A stretch of 27,415 nt of DNA from Clostridiales bacterium (GTDB lineage: Bacteria > Bacillota > Clostridia > Oscillospirales > Oscillospiraceae), in assembly GCA_004558025.1 (NCBI GenBank), contig SFEG01000020.1, positions 1-27,415 of the forward strand, in the 5' to 3' direction. Below the pieces are notes generated by a model, which saw nothing but the letters and a program-made list of their open reading frames with translations, did no database searches and was not told the DNA's origin. This document shows positions 1 through 5,522 of this stretch, piece after piece. Numbering within the stretch: the first letter of the stretch is position 1; every line of letters starts with the position of its first letter. The translations under genes were made by a program, and so were the position numbers.

Positions 1-78
1 CTGAAGACCGACCCGCAGCTCATGGGCGCACTCGGCGCAGCAGAGTATGCTCGCCAGAAGGGTCTTGCAAAGAAATAA
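1..78 (+). CDS. C-terminal end of a probable 2-hydroxyacyl-CoA dehydratase activase (BadF/HgdC-type ATPase)
   Basis: Only the last 25 codons and a TAA stop lie in the window. The reading frame contains DPQLMGALGAAEYARQKG. The G-A-L-G-A-A pattern close to the C-terminus is typical of the BadF/BadG/BcrA/BcrD ATPase family, whose members reductively activate 2-hydroxyacyl-CoA dehydratases in amino-acid-fermenting Clostridia. The activase uses ATP and an iron-sulfur cluster shared between two subunits to inject one electron into its partner enzyme. None of the ATPase or cluster motifs can be checked here because they lie upstream of the window, so the assignment rests on the tail alone and could be another member of the superfamily. 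Confidence 0.55.
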   Translation: MKTDPQLMGALGAAEYARQKGLAKK

Positions 79-108
79 TTCTTTTTAGAGGCGCTTTTTT
101 AGAGGCGA

Positions 109-266
109 ATTAAGGCTTCAATGAGTCTTTATTGCGGTGGCCCGACCGGTGACACAGTACCGGGTATTGGTGCATCGCGCTGAATGAGACGGGGAGAAGC
201 CGCTCTAAAGAATATTTCTTTGACCTACACAGGCGCCAACAGCTCCGATATATCGAACTGTTTGGC
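109..266 (+). other. Foldable non-coding stretch, possible leader RNA of the small membrane protein
   Basis: Between the activase stop and the next ribosome binding site there are nested complementary segments. GGCTTC (114-119) pairs with GAAGCC (196-201), GTCT (126-129) can pair with AGAC (187-190), GCGGTG (134-139) pairs with CATCGC (173-178), and CCGGT (146-150) pairs with ACCGG (159-163). A separate hairpin follows: GCCAACAG (235-242) with CTGTTTGGC (258-266). This gives one long interrupted hairpin plus a second one ahead of the ribosome binding site at 287-291. I do not recognise a known riboswitch class. No promoter was identified, so it may be a processed intercistronic region rather than a leader. 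Confidence 0.35.
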
Positions 267-297
267 ATCAATAACAGCTCAAAAAGGAGAAACGCTA

Positions 298-456
298 ATG
301 TGCAATTTCTGCAAAAAGTCCGTTAAGCTGTTCAGCATGGTAGTCGGCGTTCTGTTCGTAGTCTATTTCTGGAACCTCGATCAGAAGCTGCTCGGCTGGG
401 CATATAAGCAGGTTAACGCTATGTTCGACAGAAAGCCTGTTGACATTAAGTTCTAA
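298..456 (+). CDS. Small single-span membrane protein of unknown function (52 aa)
   Basis: I do not recognise this protein. The ATG at 298 is chosen because AAGGAG ends 6-7 bases before it; an in-frame start further upstream (184) has no ribosome binding site and would run through the foldable stretch. The protein begins MCNFCKK, with a C-x2-C pair, then one hydrophobic segment at about residues 11-25 (LFSMVVGVLFVVYFW), and an amphipathic, positively charged tail ending KPVDIKF. The N-terminal cysteines could bind a metal or be modified, but this is speculation. It follows the activase-like gene on the same strand and is closed by a strong terminator, so it may be the last gene of that operon. 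Confidence 0.6.
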   Translation: MCNFCKKSVKLFSMVVGVLFVVYFWNLDQKLLGWAYKQVNAMFDRKPVDIKF

Positions 457-469
457 TCTTTAAAACTGT

Positions 470-507
470 ACCGGCGCATGCCCCACATCATGCGCCGGTA
501 TTTTTAT
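470..507 (+). terminator. Intrinsic terminator after the small membrane protein gene
   Basis: An 11-bp perfect stem, ACCGGCGCATG (470-480) and CATGCGCCGGT (489-499), with an 8-nt loop is followed by ATTTTTAT. It lies 13 bp after the stop codon of the 52-residue protein. Confidence 0.9.
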
Positions 508-511
508 GCGT

Positions 512-550
512 AAAAACAGAGGCAAGCTAAAAGTGCTTGCCTCTGTTTTT
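512..550. terminator. Bidirectional terminator between convergent genes
   Basis: A 16-bp perfect inverted repeat (512-527 and 535-550) with a 7-nt loop has A-runs on its left flank and T-runs on its right flank, so it can work in both directions. It touches the stop codon of the minus-strand acetyltransferase gene and backs up the plus-strand terminator just before it. Confidence 0.85.
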
Positions 551-1173
551 TATAATATGCTGCTTTTAATCTCAACACTGTCAGCCGGCGTTATCCTTCT
601 GATAACACGGCAGGGATTGCCGACTGCCAAATGGCCGGGCGGTATATCTCTCGTAACCACGCTCCCGGCACCGATGACGCTGCCGTCGCCGATCGTAACG
701 CCGCCGCAGACGATGACATTTCCGCCGAGCCAGCAGTTATTGCCGATGACTATCGGCTTTGCGTACTCAAGGTCGTACATACTTCCGTCGGGCCTGAAGC
801 GAATGTTGCGCTCTGCGGGGAGCATGGCGTGCATGGGCGTCAGCAGGCTGCAATTCGGCCCGAAAAAAACATCGTCGCCGATCGTCACAGGGCAGCAGTC
901 GAGCACTGTGAAGTTAAAATTCGCATAGCAGTTTTTGCCGAAGCGGGTGAATATGCCGTAGTCAAAATACACAGGACCCTGCAGAAACAGCCCCGACTGC
1001 GCATTTGGCGTAAGCTCGGCCAATATTTCGCCGCGCAGCTCGGTCTCGTCCTCGTCGGTGTTGTTATATCTGCGGCTGAGCTTGTGCGCCTTGAGCCGCA
1101 GCTCGGCTAACTCGGCGTCCGACGGATCGTAGAGCTTACCTGCGAGCATACGCTCAAGCTGAGTTTTTATCAC
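550..1173 (-). CDS. maa: Maltose/galactoside O-acetyltransferase-type hexapeptide-repeat enzyme
   Basis: The 207-residue product has the N-terminal Mac domain seen in maltose and galactoside acetyltransferases (ERMLAGKLYDPSDAEL), followed by a left-handed beta-helix of hexapeptide repeats (IGDDVFFGPNCSL, IGNNCWLGGNVIV, IGDGSVIGAGSVV) and the family ending VAVGNP-like (AVGNPCRVIRRI). Members transfer acetyl from acetyl-CoA to sugar hydroxyls; the likely catalytic histidine is in LTPMHAM. The GTG at 1173 is chosen because it overlaps the ridA stop as GTGA, implying translational coupling, and gives the usual N-terminal length; an ATG at 1194 would overlap ridA further. It is the last gene of the ilvA-ridA-maa operon. 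The true acceptor sugar cannot be read from the sequence. Confidence 0.85.
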   Translation of the reverse strand: MIKTQLERMLAGKLYDPSDAELAELRLKAHKLSRRYNNTDEDETELRGEILAELTPNAQSGLFLQGPVYFDYGIFTRFGKNCYANFNFTVLDCCPVTIGDDVFFGPNCSLLTPMHAMLPAERNIRFRPDGSMYDLEYAKPIVIGNNCWLGGNVIVCGGVTIGDGSVIGAGSVVTRDIPPGHLAVGNPCRVIRRITPADSVEIKSSIL

Positions 1174-1541
1174 AGCTCGGCGATGACCTCGCACTCAACG
1201 AGAACGTCCTTGGGCAGACGGGCGACCTCAACGCAGCTTCTTGCGGGGTAGGGGTCGGTGAAATACTGTGCGTATATGCCGTTTACAAGGCCAAAATCGT
1301 TCATATCCTTAATAAATACGGTGGTCTTTACGACTTTGGACATGTCGCTGCCTGCGGCCTTTAGGAGCTCGGTGAGGTTTTTGAATACCTGATGTGCCTG
1401 AGCCTCGACACCCTCGGGAACGAGACCGGTCGCGGGATCAATGCCGATCTGACCGGATGTATATACCAGGCCTCCGACTATCTGAGCCTGGGAATAGGGG
1501 CCAATTGCTGCGGGAGCCTTTGTTGTGGATACGGTTTTCAT
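1170..1541 (-). CDS. ridA: RidA family 2-iminobutanoate/2-iminopropanoate deaminase
   Basis: The 123-residue product has the full length and hallmarks of the RidA (YjgF/YER057c) family: GPYSQAQ near residue 14, SGQIGIDPATG at 29-39, and the C-terminal ARSCVEVARLPKDVLVECEVIA block containing the catalytic arginine (Arg101) and a conserved glutamate (Glu116). RidA hydrolyses reactive enamines and imines released by PLP enzymes such as threonine and serine dehydratases, protecting other PLP enzymes. It starts 12 bp after the stop of threonine deaminase with an AGGAGG site, so producer and detoxifier of the imine are co-expressed. Its stop overlaps the start of the acetyltransferase gene. Confidence 0.95.
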   Translation of the reverse strand: MKTVSTTKAPAAIGPYSQAQIVGGLVYTSGQIGIDPATGLVPEGVEAQAHQVFKNLTELLKAAGSDMSKVVKTTVFIKDMNDFGLVNGIYAQYFTDPYPARSCVEVARLPKDVLVECEVIAEL

Positions 1542-1553
1542 TTCATTTCCTCC

Positions 1554-2765
1554 TTAGTTATTTAAGCTTACTATAAAGCCCTTGTCGCCGAGTGAGCGCA
1601 GAAGCCTTTCACCGTGCTCCTTGCCGCCGACTTCGCAGGCGATGTGAACATTGGTTTGATTGGGATTGAGCCCTGCGCTGAGCCTGTCATGCTCAACGGT
1701 GAGGATGTTCGCACCCTGTGCGGCGATATCGTTTAATAGCTTCACGAGGCTGCCCGGCTTATCGAGCAGGGTGACCGTGAATCTCAGACGGCGGTTTCGC
1801 GCGACAAGCCCCTGCGCGATGATGCACTGAATAAAGCTTACGTCGATATTGCCGCCGGAGAGCAGGCACACGACCTTCTTGCCATTGACGTCGACCTTGC
1901 CCTTGAGTACTGCCGCGACCGGCGTTGCGCCCGAGGGCTCGACTATCTGCTTGCAGCGCTCCATGAGCAGCAGTATCGCCTCAGATATTTCGTTATCGTT
2001 GACCGTTACAACGTCGTCGGCGTAGCGGTTTATGAGCTCGACCGTAATATCGCCGGGCGATTTGACGGCGATGCCATCGGCGATCGTGGAGACGGAGTCT
2101 GTGCTTATGTACTTTTTCTCGCGGAAGGACTGCGCGATCGCGCTTGCGCCCTCGGCCTGAACGCCGATGACCTGAACGCGCGGATTGATCTGTTTTATGC
2201 ATGCCGCAACGCCGGCCAGAAGTCCACCGCCGCCCGCGGGAACGATGACCATATCGGCGGTAGGAAGATCGCCGAGTATCTCAAGGCCGAGCGTGCCCTG
2301 ACCGGCGATGACCTCAAAATCATTGTAGGGGTGCAGAAATGTTGCGCCCTCCGTGTCGCAGACGGTGCATGCCATTGCGTACGCGTCATCGTAGCAGTCG
2401 CCGTGCAGAACGACCTTCGCGCCGTAGCCCTCGGTAGCCTGCACCTTGGCTATCGGTGCGCTTGCCGGCATGACTATCGTTGCGGGAATGCCGAATTTGT
2501 GTGCAGCATATGCAACACCCTGCGCGTGATTCCCGGCGGAGGAGGCAACGACGCTTTTTACATCGCCGCGCTCGACGAGAGCGGCTATCTTATTGCTCGC
2601 GCCGCGTATCTTGAACGAGCCTGTTTTCTGGCGGTTTTCGCACTTGAGATATATCTCTCCGCCCGTCATAGCGGAAAAAGTGGAGGACATATCGAGCTCC
2701 GTGTGATGCAGTATGGGCTTGAGCCTCTCGGCTGCAAGCTCAATGTCCTTAAGCTGTAATTCCAT
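1554..2765 (-). CDS. ilvA: Threonine ammonia-lyase (threonine deaminase), short form with ACT domain
   Basis: This 403-residue protein converts threonine to 2-oxobutanoate and ammonia via a 2-aminocrotonate intermediate. The PLP lysine lies in SFKIRGA (Lys52), the SAGNHAQG loop follows at about 75-82, and the glycine-rich PLP phosphate loop is AGGGGLLAG. The C-terminal part from about residue 325 (RLRFTVTLLDKPGSL..) is a single ACT domain, the arrangement of the short, often catabolic, threonine dehydratases rather than the two-ACT biosynthetic form. The ATG at 2765 is preferred over a GTG at 2774 because AGAGGTG ends 6 bases before it. It heads an operon with ridA and maa. Serine may be a second substrate; a purely biosynthetic role cannot be excluded. 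Confidence 0.93.
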   Translation of the reverse strand: MELQLKDIELAAERLKPILHHTELDMSSTFSAMTGGEIYLKCENRQKTGSFKIRGASNKIAALVERGDVKSVVASSAGNHAQGVAYAAHKFGIPATIVMPASAPIAKVQATEGYGAKVVLHGDCYDDAYAMACTVCDTEGATFLHPYNDFEVIAGQGTLGLEILGDLPTADMVIVPAGGGGLLAGVAACIKQINPRVQVIGVQAEGASAIAQSFREKKYISTDSVSTIADGIAVKSPGDITVELINRYADDVVTVNDNEISEAILLLMERCKQIVEPSGATPVAAVLKGKVDVNGKKVVCLLSGGNIDVSFIQCIIAQGLVARNRRLRFTVTLLDKPGSLVKLLNDIAAQGANILTVEHDRLSAGLNPNQTNVHIACEVGGKEHGERLLRSLGDKGFIVSLNN

Positions 2766-2795
2766 CCGATTCACCTCTCATATTTTATAGCTGAC

Positions 2796-2890
2796 GGGAG
2801 GCGAACTTCTTCCGCCTGACAGTTTTTTAGAGGCGCATTGAAGCGCCTGCGTATACGCATATTGCGTCAGCCTGTCAAAACCGACAGGTG
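2796..2890 (-). promoter_or_regulatory. Multi-hairpin 5' leader of the ilvA operon
   Basis: Between the predicted transcription start (about 2907) and the ilvA ribosome binding site, the minus-strand RNA contains three successive perfect hairpins: CCTGTC/GACAGG (2871-2888), AGGCGC/GCGCCT (2831-2848) and AGGCG/CGCCT (2799-2817). A 10-bp palindrome, GCGTATACGC, sits at about 2849-2858. The C-T-C-T-A6 segment between the last two hairpins reads as A-rich rather than U-rich in the transcript, so a simple attenuator is not evident. No T-box sequence is visible. This may be regulatory or just structured spacer. Confidence 0.35.
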
Positions 2891-2913
2891 TTCGACTCTC
2901 GTTAGCTATATAA

Positions 2914-2942
2914 ATTTTACTTCATTTGGCCGGAATATACAA
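2914..2942 (-). promoter_or_regulatory. Candidate promoter of the ilvA-ridA-maa operon
   Basis: On the minus strand TTGTAT (2942-2937) and TAAAAT (2919-2914) are separated by 17 bp. The start site would be near 2907, giving a leader of about 140 nt. Both hexamers deviate from consensus, so the call is moderate. Confidence 0.45.
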
Positions 2943-2958
2943 GAGTTTTGCTCAAAAA

Positions 2959-3011
2959 ATGTCCACAACACGGGAACAAATTTGCGATATGTCCGCCTTA
3001 CGGGAACAAAT
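2959..3011. repeat. Two imperfect 23-bp direct repeats with a 30-bp period
   Basis: The units 2959-2981 and 2989-3011 share ATGTCC at one end and ACGGGAACAAAT at the other, differing at 4 of 23 positions in between. They lie upstream of the ilvA promoter and just after the small gene ending at 3020. Their spacing is close to three helical turns, so a protein bound at both would sit on one DNA face. Confidence 0.5.
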
Positions 3012-3019
3012 GCTTTTTT

Positions 3020-3208
3020 TCAGCCGCTTTTCTTTAAATTGTCTACGAAGCGCTTCATCTCCTTGCGGCTTTTAAGCTGCTTGCTCTGCTCGATAATGCG
3101 CTTTTGCTGCACGCCGTCGAGGGCGGAAAAATATAAAAATGCGTCAGTGTTCTGCATAAGCGCCATGCCGAGACCGAGCGGAAGGTCTGCGTTCTTGCCT
3201 GTGTTCAT
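3020..3208 (-). CDS. Small hypothetical protein (62 aa)
   Basis: The product contains LPLGLGMALMQNTDAFLYFSAL followed by a charged helical stretch with the KSRKEMKRFVDNLK tail. It resembles short uncharacterised proteins common in Clostridia that share the G-L-G-M-A-L-x-Q-N start and a KEM-x4-V-x-x-L ending, but I know no function for them. There is no membrane segment or signal peptide. The start at 3208 has a good GAGGTG ribosome binding site 6 bases upstream (GAGGTGATATTATG). It reads in the same direction as the lipoprotein gene upstream but is separated from it by a strong terminator, so it probably has its own promoter, which I could not identify. Confidence 0.65.
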   Translation of the reverse strand: MNTGKNADLPLGLGMALMQNTDAFLYFSALDGVQQKRIIEQSKQLKSRKEMKRFVDNLKKSG

Positions 3209-3241
3209 AATATCACCTCGGCTATATTCTTCCGCAACGGG

Positions 3242-3273
3242 TAAAAAATATACGCTGCAAGGCAGCGTATATT
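3242..3273 (-). terminator. Intrinsic terminator of the lipoprotein gene
   Basis: A 12-bp perfect stem (3247-3258 with 3262-3273) around a 3-nt loop is followed on the minus strand by five T residues. It begins 7 bp after the stop codon of the RsiV-like lipoprotein gene. Confidence 0.9.
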
Positions 3274-3279
3274 CTGATA

Positions 3280-5403
3280 TCAGCTTTTATAAGGCAGGGA
3301 GGTAAAGCAGCTCGTGTCCGGCTGACCGCCTATCGTCCAGCCCGAGCCGGAGCTCGCGATGGGGATGGAGCCGGTGAAGCCGCCGTCTGTGACGAAGTTA
3401 ATAACGGAGCTCCCGTCTGTCGAGGTAAAGCGCAGCTTTGTGCCCGTTGCGAGGAGGCTGCCGTTTGAGAGCGTTATGCTCTTCGAGGTGGTCACATAGC
3501 TCGTGTTGTTATCAAAAACAATGTCGCCGGCGGCCTTGGCAAAGCTCTTATCCGACAGCGTATATACGCTCTTGACCTTATATGTGCCGAGAATGTTCAT
3601 CTCGGTGTCCAAAACGAGCTTTCCGTTTTCAAAGTCCTTTATTACGCCGGGGGCATAGCTCTGGCTGTCAAACAGCGCAAGGTGCAGCGGCTGACTTTCG
3701 CCCGCCGAGTAAAGCACGGTGCAGGTGATGCTCTGACCGTTTTTGTCCTTGCCGTCGAGGTATATCTCGCGCACGCCGTCACCGTCAAGGTCGAACAGGC
3801 GTATGCTGCCGAGCTCCTTTATTCCGGTCGTAACGCCGGAGCTGCTGCCGTTAGCTTCGATGTTCAGTATGGTCAGCCCCTGTTCGTCGGCGGCGGTGCT
3901 TATCGTTTCGTCCTTATTGTCTCCGTCAATATCGCCTGTGTAGGGCAGACGCGAGGTGATGACGGTTCCGGAGCTTGCGTTGGGGTCTGTTACTTTAAGT
4001 GCGCCATTTTCGTCCAGCGAGAGGAGGCGGATCTCATTTGTTCCGTCTGCAAGCTTGAAGCGCACGACCATGGTTGGGGTCGTACCCTCAAGCTGAGCGT
4101 TCACAGCAAGCGCTGCGCCGTCGGACATGTCGCTGCATGCGAGTATCTGCTTTACGATATTGTAGGTCTTCACGGCTTCGTTATAGCTTATCGTGTAAAC
4201 GTCCAGATCGTAGATGCTGCCGCTTGCGGACAGGAGCAGAGACTTAATATCCTCCGCTGCGGGACTGCCGAGTAAGGTGAGATTCGTCGCCGCATTGTCG
4301 GCGGCAAATTCAACGATTATATCGCCCTCCGAGCCGTCGCGGTCGGACGAGGGGATATAGTCCTTTTTTATGACATCTCCGAGCTCGGAGTAGGGCACGG
4401 TGAACTCATAAAATCCGGCGGCTGCATCGGCTATCTCTCCGGGATTTGCGATTATGACGAGGCCGTCAACAGACAGATACCAGTGTCCGTCAGAAACCAG
4501 CGATTTTATCGTATCGGAATATCCCTCATTGAAGAATACGCCCTGATACTTGGGGTCTTCATTGAAGGAAACAAGTATCTTCTCCGAAACGGTGTTTATG
4601 AGCTTTTCGCTGCTGTCGCCGAGGTCTGCAAGCTTCAGCTCCTCGCCGGTCTGCGGATCGTAGTTGACTCCGCTTATCTTAAGGGTGCTCGTTGTGCCGA
4701 GCGAGGCCCTGTCAACCACACGCAGAGAGATAACGCCGCTGTCGGCCCGCTGAGACCTTATCGTGCGTTCCATTCCGAAGGCGCTGAGTCCCTCGGCCGT
4801 ACCGTCGCCGATATTCTGCGTGTAATGCCCGTAATTATCCTGATAGGTCTTGGTGCTGTATTCCGTCGCCAGGGCATTGAGACTTTCGTTTATCTTTTCG
4901 GCCGCATCGCTGCGCTCCGGCATGAAAACGGTTGGGGACATGTATGAGACATTGTCGTCGCCCGTTTCCGTCGCCATCTCGATGACCACGTCGCCGCCGC
5001 AGCTTCCGGCGTTTGCGTTTATGATCTTGTGATCCTCGGTCACGGTGATATCTATGCGTGCCTTGTTGGAAAAATCATCGACGAAGGACTTGGTCGCAAG
5101 TATATTGAGCTCCTTATCGTAGATGCATATGCTGTATTCGATATCGGCGCGTTCTGTGCTCTCTGCCTTGTCGCCGGCAAAGTCAAAATGAACGACCGTA
5201 CCGGCTTCAATCGCGGACTTGTCCGCATTCCCGAACGAATCCGAGCCGGCATCGGTGCCGCAGGAGACGGTGAAAACGTCGCTTGCCTGCATTGTTATAT
5301 ATACGCCGCACTCGCGCTCGGCTTCGCCCGCATCCTTCTTACCGCATGCGCAAAGGGACAAAACGCAGCAGAACGCCAATGCTATAGCTATAAATTTTCG
5401 CAT
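3280..5403 (-). CDS. Large lipoprotein with RsiV/PdaC-like domain and Asp-rich repeats
   Basis: The ATG at 5403 is chosen because GGAG lies 9-10 bases upstream and it gives a classic lipoprotein signal (MRKFIAIALAFCCVLSLCAC, Cys20 acylated). The mature 707-residue protein has an N-terminal beta-rich part, then a region at about 170-350 resembling DUF4163/DUF3298 (YSTKTYQDNYGHY, later SLRVVDRAS, GVNYDPQTGEELKLADL, WYLSVDGLVIIANPGEIADAAAG, FTVPYSEL). This is the fold of the lysozyme-sensing anti-sigma factor RsiV and of the accessory region of PdaC. Near residues 487 and 535 are DIDGDNKDE and DLDGDGVRE, like the calcium loops of FG-GAP repeats. It should sit on the outer face of the membrane. 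No enzyme domain is visible; a binding or envelope-sensing role is a guess. Confidence 0.75.
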   Translation of the reverse strand: MRKFIAIALAFCCVLSLCACGKKDAGEAERECGVYITMQASDVFTVSCGTDAGSDSFGNADKSAIEAGTVVHFDFAGDKAESTERADIEYSICIYDKELNILATKSFVDDFSNKARIDITVTEDHKIINANAGSCGGDVVIEMATETGDDNVSYMSPTVFMPERSDAAEKINESLNALATEYSTKTYQDNYGHYTQNIGDGTAEGLSAFGMERTIRSQRADSGVISLRVVDRASLGTTSTLKISGVNYDPQTGEELKLADLGDSSEKLINTVSEKILVSFNEDPKYQGVFFNEGYSDTIKSLVSDGHWYLSVDGLVIIANPGEIADAAAGFYEFTVPYSELGDVIKKDYIPSSDRDGSEGDIIVEFAADNAATNLTLLGSPAAEDIKSLLLSASGSIYDLDVYTISYNEAVKTYNIVKQILACSDMSDGAALAVNAQLEGTTPTMVVRFKLADGTNEIRLLSLDENGALKVTDPNASSGTVITSRLPYTGDIDGDNKDETISTAADEQGLTILNIEANGSSSGVTTGIKELGSIRLFDLDGDGVREIYLDGKDKNGQSITCTVLYSAGESQPLHLALFDSQSYAPGVIKDFENGKLVLDTEMNILGTYKVKSVYTLSDKSFAKAAGDIVFDNNTSYVTTSKSITLSNGSLLATGTKLRFTSTDGSSVINFVTDGGFTGSIPIASSGSGWTIGGQPDTSCFTSLPYKS

Positions 5404-5425
5404 GTTATCAACTCCATTCCGAGCC

Positions 5426-5434
5426 ATTATAGCA
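5426..5434 (-). promoter_or_regulatory. Extended -10 promoter of the lipoprotein gene
   Basis: The minus strand reads TGCTATAAT, an extended -10 element, about 23 bp before the start codon. No good -35 hexamer is present, which is tolerable for an extended -10 promoter. Confidence 0.5.
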
Positions 5435-5482
5435 TGACTGTGCCTCAAAATCCACCGATTGTGAAATTGTTTATAAAAACGT

Positions 5483-5512
5483 AAAAAACTCCCCGCCCAA
5501 AGCGGGGAGTTT
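5483..5512 (-). terminator. Intrinsic terminator of the hydrogenase operon
   Basis: The stem AAACTCCCCGC (5486-5496) and GCGGGGAGTTT (5502-5512), 11 bp with a 5-nt loop, is followed on the minus strand by further T residues. It starts 10 bp after the hydA stop codon. Confidence 0.9.
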
Positions 5513-5522
5513 CGCTTATTGT

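Noticed and set aside
2796..2942. T-box riboswitch in the ilvA leader
   Set aside because: The conserved T-box sequence (AGGGTGG-n-ACCGCG) and the terminator/antiterminator pair are absent.
2959..3011. Start of a CRISPR array
   Set aside because: Only two imperfect repeats exist, with a 7-bp gap and no cas genes nearby.
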